Source: Paraburkholderia sp. CNPSo 3274 (GTDB taxonomy: Bacteria; Pseudomonadota; Gammaproteobacteria; Burkholderiales; Burkholderiaceae). Taken from it: DNA of 64,000 nt. The stretch is taken from positions 62,001 through 126,000 of the forward strand of contig NZ_JAMBPR010000017.1 in NCBI RefSeq assembly GCF_024206475.1, in the 5' to 3' direction. A model generated the notes under the pieces. The model ran no database searches. It was given only the letters and a program-made list of their open reading frames with translations, and was not told the origin of the DNA. Made by a program: the position numbers and the translations under genes. Shown here one piece after another: positions 1 through 9,067 of the stretch (the first letter of the stretch is position 1; each line of letters starts with the position of its first letter).

Positions 1-169
1 TGTGGTGCAGAAAGTGAGTCGGGAGGCCCGCCGCGCGAAAGGATCGAAAACCTCGTAAGGGTGCGGCGCCAGTCAGCATTTTGCACCATGCACGCGCGCC
101 GCGCAGGGCACGCGTGCCGCCGCTTTCAGGGCGCGAGCACGCCGTGGGCACTCAGCGCGGTTGAGCGCG
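1..169. other. left edge, no supported gene
   Basis: On the minus strand an ATG at position 89 opens a frame that runs off the left edge without a stop, so the beginning of a neighbouring minus-strand gene is possible. About 29 codons are too few to recognise a family, and other frames here are also open, as expected at this GC content. I see no terminator or RNA gene. Confidence 0.2.
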
Positions 170-616
170 CTACTGCATGAGATGCCACTTGCGCAGAATG
201 TCGGCGATTTGCTGCGCGTACTGGTCGCGCATCGTTGGCGTTTCGGAATGGTAAGCACCGACGGCAGCCCACGTGTTGCCGTACTTGTTCATCTTCTGGC
301 GCAGATGCCACGCGGCGATATAGACGTTCTTGCACGGCTCCATGAGCGTGCTTTGCGAAATGCCGTACTGCGAAAGCACGGGCAGATGCACGGAATTGAT
401 CTGCATGACGCCGTAGTCGGTCGAACCGTTCGCATTCCTGTGTACTGCGTCGGGCCGGTTGTGCGACTCCTGCCAGGCAATGGCGCGCAGGATCAGTGGA
501 TTGACCTTCTGGTAGCGCGCGGCCTCGTCGAAACAGTCCGCGTGCGCGAGCGTGCTGACGCTCGCGGTGACGAGCACCACGGCGGCGGCAAGCGTAGCGG
601 ACCAGATGTTTTGCAT
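170..616 (-). CDS. secreted lytic transglycosylase (SLT domain)
   Basis: Small periplasmic lytic transglycosylase that should cleave peptidoglycan between N-acetylmuramic acid and N-acetylglucosamine. The chosen ATG at 616 gives 148 residues with a clean signal peptide (hydrophobic core then SVSTLAHA, cleavage before DCFDEAARY). The mature part has the SLT hallmarks: AIAWQESHNRPDA with the catalytic-type Glu, TDYGVMQINSVHL, and WAAVGAYHSE. This size and layout match the small transglycosylases often found with secretion or conjugation systems (IagB/VirB1-like). It lies divergent from the gsp genes, so opening the wall for the secretion machine is a reasonable but unproven role. An in-frame GTG at 691 would add a hydrophobic stretch encoded by a 12-bp tandem repeat; I prefer the ATG because of the signal peptide, although neither start has a strong ribosome binding site. 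Confidence 0.85.
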   Translation of the reverse strand: MQNIWSATLAAAVVLVTASVSTLAHADCFDEAARYQKVNPLILRAIAWQESHNRPDAVHRNANGSTDYGVMQINSVHLPVLSQYGISQSTLMEPCKNVYIAAWHLRQKMNKYGNTWAAVGAYHSETPTMRDQYAQQIADILRKWHLMQ

Positions 617-1156
617 GACGACTCGCGCGGAAGCTGACAAAAGGGCAAGCAAAAGGGCAAGCAAAAAGACAAGCAAAGAGGCGAACGGCACAGCCTGAAG
701 AATGACGCAATCTCTCGCTGGCCGGCCTGATTTCTGGCGAGCAATGCGGGAATTCCCACATAAAGACGGGGGAAACGTGCGTTGGCCATCCTTCGGGCCG
801 CTCGTATGATACCGGTCACCGATGACGCGTCAAGCTGGCCGCTCGGACAAGGCGCGACGCTTCGAGCCGATCGAAGTCCGCGCGGCCCAGCTCGCGAGAC
901 ACGCATGCTTACAAATAGCTTGGGATTACCGGCTGGCGCGGCTCGGCGATTAGAAGAATTCCCCGGAGAGCCATTTTTTGTGACAAATTCGACATGAAAA
1001 ACTGCTACTGTTCCATCTTTTGTTGACTAACGGACGACCGGGCTGAGGAGAGCCGGCGCCGGCACTAGTCAGAAAAGCACAGGCGAGTCGGCCCCACAGC
1101 CGTACGTCGAGGACGAATAGCCGCGCGCGTCTGCCGCTGGCTTCGATAAGACACCC
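617..1156. other. 540-bp divergent region between transglycosylase and gspD
   Basis: Gene-free region that should carry the promoters of the minus-strand transglycosylase and the plus-strand gsp cluster. It contains a 12-bp tandem repeat near its left end (listed separately) and an AT-richer stretch around 965-1030. I could not find a sigma-70 promoter with both boxes convincing, and I see no RNA gene or terminator. Confidence 0.5.
639..674. repeat. 12-bp tandem repeat, three copies
   Basis: Three consecutive units starting AAAAGGGCAAGC (639-650, 651-662) with a third, diverged copy at 663-674. On the minus strand it reads in frame into the transglycosylase from a GTG at 691 and would encode a Leu/Ala-rich four-residue repeat, so copy-number changes would lengthen a hydrophobic N-terminus without a frameshift if that start is used. 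Confidence 0.75.
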
Positions 1157-3505
1157 ATGAGAAGAAATCGTATGGCTTTGCGTCGCGTCGCCACGGCGCT
1201 GCTCGTGAGCGGACTCATTACGGCACAACTTGCCTACGCGCAGGTCACGCTCAATTTTGTCAACGCCGACATCGACCAGGTGGCGAAGGCAATTGGCGCC
1301 GCCACCGGCAAAACGATCATCGTCGATCCCCGCGTGAAGGGGCAGCTCAATCTCGTCTCCGAGAACTCTGTACCTGAAGACCAGGCGCTCAAGACCCTGC
1401 AGTCGGCGCTGCGCATGCAAGGTTTCGCGCTCGTGCAGGATCACGGCGTACTGAAGGTCGTGCCGGAGGCCGACGCCAAGCTGCAGGGCGTGCCCACCTA
1501 TGTGGGCAATGCGCCCACCGCGCGTGGCGACCAGGTGGTGACCCAGGTGTTCACGCTCAGGCACGAGTCGGCGAACAACCTGCTGCCAGTGCTGCGTCCG
1601 CTTATCTCGCCGAACAACACTATTGCCGCCTACCCGGCCAACAACACGCTCATCGTCACCGACTATGCGGACAACGTGCGCCGCATCGCCTCGATCATTG
1701 CGGGTGTGGACTCGGCCGCCGGCCAGCAGGTGCAGGTGGTGCCGCTGCACAACGCCAATGCGCTCGACATCGCGCCGCAAATCGCGAAGATGCTGGACCC
1801 GGGCGCGATCGGCGCCTCGGACCCGTCGCTGAAGGTTTCCGTCGTCGCCGACCCGCGCACCAACTCGCTGATGCTGCGCGCCTCGAACGCGCAACGCCTT
1901 GCCTCCGCGGTCCAGCTCTCGAAGCAGCTCGACGCGCCGACCAGCATGCCGGGCAACATTCACGTCGTCCCGCTGCGCAACGCCGACGCCACACAGCTCG
2001 CCAAGACGCTGCGCGGCATGCTCGGCAAGGGCGGCAACGATACGTCGTCGTCCGGCAACGCGAACGGCTTCAACCAGAGCGGCAACAGCGGCGGCGGCGG
2101 CACGTCGACCGGCACCTCCGGCACGCCGCCGCTGCCGTCGAGCTCGCTCGGCGGCGGAACGTCGTCGGGCAGTTCGCTGGGCGGGGGCAGTTCATACGGC
2201 AGCGGCGGGAGCGGCAGCAACGAAGCACCGTTCCTCGGCGGCGACAAGGACAAGGGCGACGATAACCAGCCGGGCGGCATGATCCAGGCAGATGCGGCGA
2301 CCAACTCGCTGATCGTCACGGCGCCGGATGCGGTATACCGCAACCTGCGCGCCGTGATCAACCAGCTCGATGCGCGGCGCGCGCAGGTCTATATCGAAGC
2401 GCTGATCGTCGAACTGAACTCGACCACCAACGCCAACCTGGGCATTCAGTGGCAGGTGGCCAGCGGGAACGTCTACGCGGGCACCAATCTGGCCACCGGC
2501 AGCGGTAACAGCATCGTCAACCTGACGGCGGCGGCGGCGGCGGCCGCCAGTACCGGCGGCCTTGCCAACGCGCTCGGGGCTTCCAACCTCCAGCAGGGCC
2601 TGAATGTCGGCTGGATCAAGAACATCTTCGGCGTGCAGGGGCTTGGCGCGTTGCTGCAAGCGCTCTCGCAAACGGCCGACGCCAACGTGCTGTCCACGCC
2701 TAACCTCATCACGCTCGACAACCAGGAAGCGAAGATCGTCGTGGGTACGAACGTGCCGATCCAGACCGGTTCGTATTCGAACCTCACGAGCGGCACGGCG
2801 AGCACGGCGTTCAACACCTACGATCGTGTGGACGTGGGCTTGACGCTGCACATCAAGCCGCAGATCACCGACGGCGGCATCCTGAAGCTGCAGCTGTACA
2901 CGGAAGACTCGGCCATCGTGACAGGCACGACCAACGCGACGACCAATCCGGCCGGCCCTGAGTTCACCAAGCGTTCGATCCAGTCGACCGTGCTGGCCGA
3001 CAACGGCGAGATCATCGTTCTCGGCGGCCTGATGCAGGACAACTACCAGGTCGCCAACAGCAAGGTGCCGCTCCTCGGCGACATTCCGTGGATCGGCCAG
3101 CTGTTCCGCTCGGAAAACAAGACGCGCGAGAAGACCAACCTGATGGTGTTCCTGCGTCCGGTGATCATCAGCGACCGCGACACGGCGCAAGCGGTTACGT
3201 CGAATCGCTACGACTATATCCAGGGCGTGACGGGCGCATACAAGTCCGACAACAACCTGATCAAGGATCGCGACGACCCGGTCGTGCCGCCGATGCCGCT
3301 CGGCCCGAGCCAGGGCGGATCCGTGCTGAACCTGTTCGATCTCGACCAAATGCGGCGTCAACAGGCGTTGGGCGTGCAGCCCGCGGCTCCCGCAAATCCG
3401 GCAAGCGCCGTGCGCATGCAGCCCGCCGAACCCGTGCAGACCGCGCCGGTGGAAACCATGCCGGTGCAACAGGCGGCGCCTGCCACGACGCGGGTGCAGC
3501 CGTGA
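1157..3505 (+). CDS. gspD: type II secretion secretin GspD
   Basis: Outer-membrane secretin, the multimeric exit channel of the type II secretion system. The 782-residue product has a signal peptide (cleavage near AYAQ/VTLNF), the N0 and N1-N3 periplasmic modules (about 30-400) and a C-terminal secretin domain (about 410-675) including VPLLGDIPWIGQLF and TNLMVFLRPVI. Residues about 292-374, inside the N-domain region, form a long Gly/Ser-rich linker, and residues 458-464 are poly-alanine; both are probably variable loops. A Pro/Ala/Gln-rich tail of about 70 residues follows the secretin domain, where pilotin-binding segments sit in other GspD proteins. It is the first gene of gspDEF; its stop overlaps the gspE start. 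Confidence 0.97.
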   Translation: MRRNRMALRRVATALLVSGLITAQLAYAQVTLNFVNADIDQVAKAIGAATGKTIIVDPRVKGQLNLVSENSVPEDQALKTLQSALRMQGFALVQDHGVLKVVPEADAKLQGVPTYVGNAPTARGDQVVTQVFTLRHESANNLLPVLRPLISPNNTIAAYPANNTLIVTDYADNVRRIASIIAGVDSAAGQQVQVVPLHNANALDIAPQIAKMLDPGAIGASDPSLKVSVVADPRTNSLMLRASNAQRLASAVQLSKQLDAPTSMPGNIHVVPLRNADATQLAKTLRGMLGKGGNDTSSSGNANGFNQSGNSGGGGTSTGTSGTPPLPSSSLGGGTSSGSSLGGGSSYGSGGSGSNEAPFLGGDKDKGDDNQPGGMIQADAATNSLIVTAPDAVYRNLRAVINQLDARRAQVYIEALIVELNSTTNANLGIQWQVASGNVYAGTNLATGSGNSIVNLTAAAAAAASTGGLANALGASNLQQGLNVGWIKNIFGVQGLGALLQALSQTADANVLSTPNLITLDNQEAKIVVGTNVPIQTGSYSNLTSGTASTAFNTYDRVDVGLTLHIKPQITDGGILKLQLYTEDSAIVTGTTNATTNPAGPEFTKRSIQSTVLADNGEIIVLGGLMQDNYQVANSKVPLLGDIPWIGQLFRSENKTREKTNLMVFLRPVIISDRDTAQAVTSNRYDYIQGVTGAYKSDNNLIKDRDDPVVPPMPLGPSQGGSVLNLFDLDQMRRQQALGVQPAAPANPASAVRMQPAEPVQTAPVETMPVQQAAPATTRVQP

Positions 3506-4998
3506 GCACGCCTCACGCGCCTGCGGCCACAGGCGGCTCGGACCGCGAGCCGCCGTCGCCGCTTGCCGCGCGGCTCGTGCCGTACGGCTTTGCGCGCAGC
3601 GGCCAGATTCTGGTCGCCCAGCAGCGCGCCGAAGGCCTCGAAGTGTGGATCAGCGAGCGCACCTCGCAGGCCGCCATCGCCGAGGTCGCGCGCAACTTCG
3701 GCGCGTTGGCGCTCGTGCGCGTGCCGGCCGATGAACTCACGCAGGCCATCAACCAGGCGTACGCGCGCCAGGACGGCAGCGCCGCGCAGGTGGTGGGCGA
3801 AGTGGAAGGCGAAGTCGATCTCTCGCGCCTCATGCAGGACATTCCCGAAGTGGAAGACCTGCTGGAGTCCGAAGACGACGCGCCGATCATCCGCATGATC
3901 AACGCGCTCCTCACGCAGGCCGCGCGCGAGCAGGCATCGGACATTCATATCGAGCCGTTCGAGAATGCCTCGGTCGTGCGCTTTCGCGTGGACGGCACGC
4001 TGCGCGACGTCGTTCGCCCGAAGAAGGCGCTGCACGGCGCGCTGATCTCGCGTATCAAGATCATGGCGCAGCTCGACATCGCCGAGAAACGCCTGCCGCA
4101 GGACGGCCGCATCACGCTGCGCGTGGGCGGGCGTCCGGTGGACGTGCGCGTCTCCACGTTGCCAACGGGCCACGGCGAGCGCGCAGTGCTGCGTCTGCTG
4201 GAAAAAGACGCGCAGCGCCTGAACCTCGAAGCGCTCGGCATGGCCGGCGACACGCTCGGCAAGTTCGACCAGCTGATCGCCAAGCCGCACGGGATCGTGC
4301 TCGTGACTGGCCCGACGGGCTCGGGCAAGACGACCACGCTCTACGCGTCGATGTCGCGGCTCGAAACGGCCACGACCAACATCATGACCGTGGAAGACCC
4401 GATCGAATACGACCTCTCGGGCATCGGGCAAACGCAGGTGAACGAGCGCATCGGCATGACGTTTGCACGCGCGTTGCGCTCGATCCTGCGTCAGGACCCG
4501 GACATCATCATGATCGGCGAAATCCGCGACCTCGAAACCGCGCAGATCGCCGTGCAGGCCTCGCTCACGGGCCACCTCGTACTCGCCACGCTCCATACCA
4601 ACGACGCCGCTTCGGCGGTGACGCGTCTCACCGACATGGGCGTCGAGCCGTATCTGCTCGCGTCGTCCCTACTCGGCGTGCTCGCGCAGCGCCTCGTGCG
4701 CCAGCTCTGCCCCGTGTGCAAGGAAGAGCGCGTGGAAGACGACGGCCGCAAGCGCTGGCATCCGGTGGGCTGCGAGCGTTGCAGCCATTCGGGCTACGCA
4801 GGGCGGCGCGGCGTGTACGAACTGCTGCTCATCGACGAGCCGATTCGCGCGCTCATCCACCGCAACGCCGCCGATGCGGAGATCTTCGCGTCCGGCCGCG
4901 CACAAGGCATGCGCACGCTGCGTGAAGACGGCGAGCGCTGGGTCGACGCGGGCAGGACGTCGCTCGAGGAAGTGCTGCGCGTGACGGGCGGCGCGTGA
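3502..4998 (+). CDS. gspE: type II secretion ATPase GspE
   Basis: Cytoplasmic AAA-type ATPase that powers pseudopilus assembly. I start it at the GTG overlapping the gspD stop (GTGA), giving 498 residues, the usual size; the open frame extends further upstream but only inside gspD. Visible motifs are the N1E region, Walker A GPTGSGKTTTLYA (about 270-282), the Asp box, Walker B IIMIGEIRD (about 336-344), and the His box LATLHTNDAASAV. The tetracysteine zinc motif CPVC...CERC (about 404-426) is typical of GspE and absent from most pilus retraction ATPases. The 4-bp overlap implies translational coupling to gspD. Confidence 0.97.
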   Translation: MSTPHAPAATGGSDREPPSPLAARLVPYGFARSGQILVAQQRAEGLEVWISERTSQAAIAEVARNFGALALVRVPADELTQAINQAYARQDGSAAQVVGEVEGEVDLSRLMQDIPEVEDLLESEDDAPIIRMINALLTQAAREQASDIHIEPFENASVVRFRVDGTLRDVVRPKKALHGALISRIKIMAQLDIAEKRLPQDGRITLRVGGRPVDVRVSTLPTGHGERAVLRLLEKDAQRLNLEALGMAGDTLGKFDQLIAKPHGIVLVTGPTGSGKTTTLYASMSRLETATTNIMTVEDPIEYDLSGIGQTQVNERIGMTFARALRSILRQDPDIIMIGEIRDLETAQIAVQASLTGHLVLATLHTNDAASAVTRLTDMGVEPYLLASSLLGVLAQRLVRQLCPVCKEERVEDDGRKRWHPVGCERCSHSGYAGRRGVYELLLIDEPIRALIHRNAADAEIFASGRAQGMRTLREDGERWVDAGRTSLEEVLRVTGGA

Positions 4999-5056
4999 TG
5001 AGCCGCACGATGAACCACCAGATGGACTCTCAATAAAAGCGAGGGCGATCAGCAAT

Positions 5057-6274
5057 ATGCCGGCATTTCGCTTCGAAGCCATCGACCCCACGGGCAAAGC
5101 GCAAAAAGGCGTGCTCGACGCGGACAGTGCACGTGGCGCACGCGCGCAGCTGCGCGGTCAGGGCCTCACGCCGCTCGTGGTCGAACCGGCCGCGAGCCGC
5201 ACGCGCGGCGCGCGCCAGCAGCGGCTTGCGCTCGGGCGCAAGCTCTCGCAGCGCGAGCAGGCGATCCTCACGCGCCAGCTCGCGAGCCTGCTGGTCGCGG
5301 GCTTGCCGCTCGGCGAGGCGCTTGCGGTGCTCACCGAGCAGTCCGAGCGCGACTACATTCGCGAACTGATGGCGGCGATTCGCGCCGAGGTGCTCGGCGG
5401 CCATTCGCTCGCCAGCGCGCTCGAGCAGCATCCGCGCGACTTCCCGGACATCTACCGCGCGCTCGTGGCCGCGGGCGAGCATACCGGCAAGCTCGGCATC
5501 GTGCTCTCGCGCCTCGCCGACTACATCGAGCAGCGCAACGCGCTCAAGCAGAAGATCGTGCTCGCCTTCACGTACCCGACGATCGTCACGATCATCGCGT
5601 TCGGCATCGTCACGTTCCTGCTCAGCTACGTGGTGCCGCAAGTGGTGAACGTGTTTGCGAGCACGAAGCAGCAACTGCCCTTGCTCACCATCGTGATGAT
5701 GGCGCTCTCGGGGTTCGTGCGGCAGTGGTGGTGGGCGGTACTGATCGCCGTGGCCGTGGTGGCGTGGATCGTGCGCTCGACCTTGCGCCGGCCAGGCCCC
5801 CGCCTCGCATTCGACCGCTGGATGCTCACCGCGCCGCTCGCGGGCAAGCTCGTGCGCGGCTACAACACCGTGCGCTTCGCGAGCACGCTCGGCATTCTGA
5901 GCGCGGCGGGCGTGCCGATTCTGCGCGCGCTGCAGGCGGCCGGCGAAACGCTCTCGAACAAGGCGATGCGCACGAACATCGACGAAGCCATCGTGCGCGT
6001 GCGCGAAGGCACGTCGCTGTCTCGCGCGCTAGGCAACACGAAGACGTTTCCGCCTGTGCTCGTGCACCTGATCCGTTCTGGCGAGGCGACCGGCGACGTG
6101 ACGACCATGCTCGACCGCGCGGCCGAAGGCGAAGCGCGCGAACTCGAGCGGCGCACGATGTTCCTCACGAGCCTGCTCGAACCGCTCTTGATCCTGGCGA
6201 TGGGGGGCGTGGTGCTCGTGATCGTGCTCGCGGTGATGCTGCCGATCATCGAGCTGAACAACCTCGTGCAGTAA
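5057..6274 (+). CDS. gspF: type II secretion inner-membrane platform GspF
   Basis: Polytopic inner-membrane platform protein that couples the GspE ATPase to pseudopilin assembly. The 405-residue product begins MPAFRFEAIDPTGKAQKG, the typical GspF/PilC opening, and carries two T2SSF cytoplasmic domains separated by membrane segments (about 170-200 and 222-238), with a third at 375-400. It follows gspE after 58 bp and ends the gspDEF block. The next gene, gspC, converges on it, so gspDEF and gspG-N must be separate transcripts. Confidence 0.96.
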   Translation: MPAFRFEAIDPTGKAQKGVLDADSARGARAQLRGQGLTPLVVEPAASRTRGARQQRLALGRKLSQREQAILTRQLASLLVAGLPLGEALAVLTEQSERDYIRELMAAIRAEVLGGHSLASALEQHPRDFPDIYRALVAAGEHTGKLGIVLSRLADYIEQRNALKQKIVLAFTYPTIVTIIAFGIVTFLLSYVVPQVVNVFASTKQQLPLLTIVMMALSGFVRQWWWAVLIAVAVVAWIVRSTLRRPGPRLAFDRWMLTAPLAGKLVRGYNTVRFASTLGILSAAGVPILRALQAAGETLSNKAMRTNIDEAIVRVREGTSLSRALGNTKTFPPVLVHLIRSGEATGDVTTMLDRAAEGEARELERRTMFLTSLLEPLLILAMGGVVLVIVLAVMLPIIELNNLVQ

Positions 6275-6319
6275 GGCGTACGAACTGTACGAAGTTGCAA
6301 GAAGCCGAGCGTGCGGAAC

Positions 6320-6733
6320 TCAGCGCACGTAGATGGTGGGACCGGCTGCGTTGGGCGGCAGGAAGATTTCGGAGTGCACGCCGTGGCGGTCGATGACGAT
6401 CGAGCGGGGGCGCACTTCGAAGAGCTTCGAGTTCTGGTCGATCGGGCCGCCGAGCGAGATGGCCCTCGGCGGTTCGCCGCCCACGCTCACGATGGCCGCT
6501 GCGCCCTGCGCGAGCGCGAGGATGCCGAAGAGGTGAATGTCTTGCACGGGGTTGCGCTCGAGCCTGCCGCCAAACAGCGTACCGGCCTGGTCGAGCGAAA
6601 CCGGCGCCTGAGCGGCGGCGGCCTGCACCGGCGCCGCGCGGCTCGTGGCGAGGGTGATCGTCCACCACGTGGCCGTGGCGCAGAACACCGCAAACGCGGC
6701 GAGGGAAAGAAGGCGGATTTGCAGTGGGTTCAT
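6320..6733 (-). CDS. gspC: short type II secretion protein GspC, reversed
   Basis: Inner-membrane protein that in other systems links the platform to the GspD secretin. The chosen ATG at 6733 gives 137 residues: one transmembrane helix (about 7-27) and a periplasmic homology-region-like domain (LFGILALAQGAAAIVSV, then EVRPRSIVIDRHG). The C-terminal PDZ or coiled-coil domain of classical GspC (about 270-300 residues) is missing, and the frame closes normally at 6320. It is the only gsp gene on the minus strand, between gspF and gspG. Identification rests on the TM-plus-HR architecture and position. In Burkholderia clusters a gene in this place is annotated as gspC, as I recall. An upstream in-frame start at 6820 would only add an unstructured leader. 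Confidence 0.8.
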   Translation of the reverse strand: MNPLQIRLLSLAAFAVFCATATWWTITLATSRAAPVQAAAAQAPVSLDQAGTLFGGRLERNPVQDIHLFGILALAQGAAAIVSVGGEPPRAISLGGPIDQNSKLFEVRPRSIVIDRHGVHSEIFLPPNAAGPTIYVR

Positions 6734-6944
6734 GCGCTCATTGTACGAAGGTTTATGAAATTTTTGATGTACGCGTTTGCCATGCCCGCAAGGCGTCGGA
6801 AAGGCGTCATCGTGTGACATTACAATGACCCGTCATGCATGCGAGTACCCAGCCAATTCGAGCGGCGGGTTCGATTGCAGGCGGGACGAAGCGCGGCGCA
6901 CAGGCGTGCACCGCAACCATATCTAGCGAGGGAGGAAAGAACTC

Positions 6945-7409
6945 ATGTCCATGTGGGCCAAACGCCGTGCCGAAATCGAAGTCACGCGCGCGCGCCGCCA
7001 ACGCGGCTTCACGCTCATCGAAATCATGGTCGTGATCGCGATTCTCGGCATTCTGGCCGCGTTGATCGTGCCGAAGATCATGAGCCGTCCCGATGAAGCG
7101 CGCCGGGTCGCCGCGCGCCAGGACATCGGCACGATCATGCAGGCGATGAAGCTCTATCGCCTCGACAACGGCCGCTATCCGACCCAGGACCAGGGGCTGC
7201 AGGCGCTCGTGCAAAAGCCGACCACGGACCCCGTGCCGAACAACTGGAAGGACGGCGGCTATCTGGAGCGTCTGCCCAATGACCCGTGGGGCAATGCGTA
7301 CCAGTACCTGAACCCGGGCGTGCACGGCGAGATCGACGTATTCAGTTACGGCGCCGACGGCAAACCCGGCGGCGAGGGCAACGACGCCGACGTCGGGTCC
7401 TGGCAGTAA
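6945..7409 (+). CDS. gspG: major pseudopilin GspG
   Basis: Major pseudopilin, the main subunit of the periplasmic pseudopilus. The 154-residue product has the prepilin signal RQRG/FTLIEIMVVIAIL with Glu at position +5 and the T2SG C-terminal domain, including LPNDPWGNAYQYLNPG and an acidic calcium-site-like tail (EGNDADVGSWQ). A strong GGAGGAAAG ribosome binding site lies about 8 bp upstream of the ATG. It is the first gene of the gspG-N transcription unit and is divergent from gspC, with about 210 bp between them. Confidence 0.97.
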   Translation: MSMWAKRRAEIEVTRARRQRGFTLIEIMVVIAILGILAALIVPKIMSRPDEARRVAARQDIGTIMQAMKLYRLDNGRYPTQDQGLQALVQKPTTDPVPNNWKDGGYLERLPNDPWGNAYQYLNPGVHGEIDVFSYGADGKPGGEGNDADVGSWQ

Positions 7410-7430
7410 GTCATCCGCCACGCCGCATCC

Positions 7431-7964
7431 ATGCATCCGAGCCGCCTTTCCCCTTGCCGGGACCGCCGATCGTCACGCACCTCGCGGGCCTCACGCGCGG
7501 GCGTGCGCTCGCGCGCGGCGGGCTTCACGCTGCTCGAAATGCTCGTGGTGCTCCTGATCGCGGGGATTCTCATCTCGCTCGCTTCGCTCACGCTCACGCG
7601 CAATCCGCGCACCGACCTGAACGAAGAAGCGCAGCGGCTCGCGCTCCTGTTCGAATCGGCGGGCGACGAGGCGCAGGTGCGTGCCCGGCCCATTGCATGG
7701 CAGCCGCTCGCGGGCGGGTTCCGCTTCGACGTTCATACCGAGGACGGCTGGCGTCCGCTGCGCGACGATCTGCTCGGACCGCGCCAGTGGGAAGGCGGCG
7801 TGACCGGTGTGGCGATCACCTACCCCGGCGGCGACGACACGCAGGCGAACCGGCTCATTTTCGGCACTGAAGCCGTGGACGTGCCGGTACAGGTCACGCT
7901 CTTTTCGGCAGCCGGCCGCGCGACGATCGTCGGCACCGGCACTGGCCGCTTCGAGGTGCGCTGA
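7431..7964 (+). CDS. gspH: minor pseudopilin GspH
   Basis: Minor pseudopilin of the type II secretion system. The 177-residue product carries a long basic leader (about 30 residues), then the prepilin cleavage site AAG/FTLLEMLVVLLIAGI with Glu at +5 and a GspH-like globular domain. The leader is longer than in most homologues, so a start further inside is possible, but no good alternative ATG precedes the cleavage site. It follows gspG by 21 bp and is nearly contiguous with gspI. Confidence 0.92.
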   Translation: MHPSRLSPCRDRRSSRTSRASRAGVRSRAAGFTLLEMLVVLLIAGILISLASLTLTRNPRTDLNEEAQRLALLFESAGDEAQVRARPIAWQPLAGGFRFDVHTEDGWRPLRDDLLGPRQWEGGVTGVAITYPGGDDTQANRLIFGTEAVDVPVQVTLFSAAGRATIVGTGTGRFEVR

Positions 7965-7965
7965 G

Positions 7966-8406
7966 ATGCGGCTCTCGATACGAGGGGAAAAGCGCGGCCA
8001 CTGCGCTCGCCTGGATCGTCCGGCTCGCCCGCTGCGTGAGCGCGGCTTCACGATGATCGAGGTATTGGTTGCGCTCGCAATCATCGCGATTGCGCTGGCC
8101 GCTTCGCTGCGCGCCGTGGGCAGTCTCGCCGCGAGCGAGGCCGATCTGCACGATCGCCTGCTCGCGGGCTGGAGTGCGGACAACACGCTTGCGCAACTGC
8201 GTCTCGTGCACGCGTGGCCGGACCTTGGCGATAGCAGCTTCGACTGCTCACAGGGCAATCTGCGGCTCACCTGCACGCAGCATGTCGCGTCGACGCCCAA
8301 CCCCGTCTTTCGGCGCGTGGAGGTGTCGGTGACGACGCCCGGCCGCTCCGGCAATCTCGCGCAACTCGTCACGGTGCTCGCCAATGAGACGAACCGCTCG
8401 TTGTGA
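7966..8406 (+). CDS. gspI: minor pseudopilin GspI
   Basis: Minor pseudopilin, part of the GspI-J-K tip complex that primes pseudopilus assembly. The chosen ATG lies one base after the gspH stop and gives 146 residues with prepilin motif RERG/FTMIEVLVALAIIAIAL and a T2SI domain with two cysteines (DSSFDCSQGNLRLTCTQ) likely to form a disulphide. The frame is open further upstream, but that part overlaps gspH. Its 3' end overlaps gspJ by 23 bp. Confidence 0.93.
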   Translation: MRLSIRGEKRGHCARLDRPARPLRERGFTMIEVLVALAIIAIALAASLRAVGSLAASEADLHDRLLAGWSADNTLAQLRLVHAWPDLGDSSFDCSQGNLRLTCTQHVASTPNPVFRRVEVSVTTPGRSGNLAQLVTVLANETNRSL

Positions 8407-9067
8407 CCGCGCGCGCGTCGCCTCGTCAGCGCGCGGCTTCACGCTGATCGAGCTGCTCGTTGCGATCGCCATCATGGCCGTGGTGGCGATCCTCTCGTGG
8501 CGCGGCCTCGACGAGATCGTGCGCGGGCGTGAAACCATCACGCGTTCGATGTCGGAAGAACGCGTGTTCGCGCAGATGTTCGACCAGATGCGCATCGACT
8601 TGCGTGAAGCGGCCTCCGACGACGAAGCGGACGGCGTCGCCATCTCGCTCGACGGCGGCGCGCTACAGATCGTGCGCGCGTTCGCGGTGCCGCCGGGCGC
8701 GGCGCCCCGCCTGCAAGTGGTGCGTTACCGCGTGACGGGCGGCCAGGTGGTGCGTTATGCCTCGCCGCCGCTCGCCAATCTCGGCGAACTGCGGCGCGCA
8801 TTGCGCGGCGGCGAAGGCGACAACTGGGGTGCGTTGCCGATGATGAGCGGCGTGGACGTCATCAACGCGCGCCTGTACGTGCCGAAGACGGGCTGGACGG
8901 CGAACATGCAGGACGTGCGCTCGCAGGTGAGCGGCAACAACGACGATCTCAAGGTGCCGCAGCTCGGCAACGCGCCGCTGCCGCGCGCGGTGACGGGCGT
9001 GCAGGTGAGCGTGGGTTCGCATTCGCTCGAGCGGCCGGTGGCCCGCGTATTCCTGGTGGGGGAATGA
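8384..9067 (+). CDS. gspJ: minor pseudopilin GspJ
   Basis: Minor pseudopilin of the tip complex, 227 residues, with prepilin site SARG/FTLIELLVAIAIM (Glu at +5) and a T2SJ domain: the SWRGLDEIVRGRE helix follows the membrane segment, and basic beta-rich segments come after it. The ATG lies inside the end of gspI (23-bp overlap) and the stop overlaps the gspK ATG (ATGA), so gspI-J-K are probably translationally coupled. Confidence 0.94.
   Translation: MRRTARCDRARVASSARGFTLIELLVAIAIMAVVAILSWRGLDEIVRGRETITRSMSEERVFAQMFDQMRIDLREAASDDEADGVAISLDGGALQIVRAFAVPPGAAPRLQVVRYRVTGGQVVRYASPPLANLGELRRALRGGEGDNWGALPMMSGVDVINARLYVPKTGWTANMQDVRSQVSGNNDDLKVPQLGNAPLPRAVTGVQVSVGSHSLERPVARVFLVGE

Noticed and set aside
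6821-6826. TACAAT upstream of gspG as a promoter
   Set aside because: The -35 position at 17 bp (GGAAAG-like) does not fit, so I did not list it as a feature.
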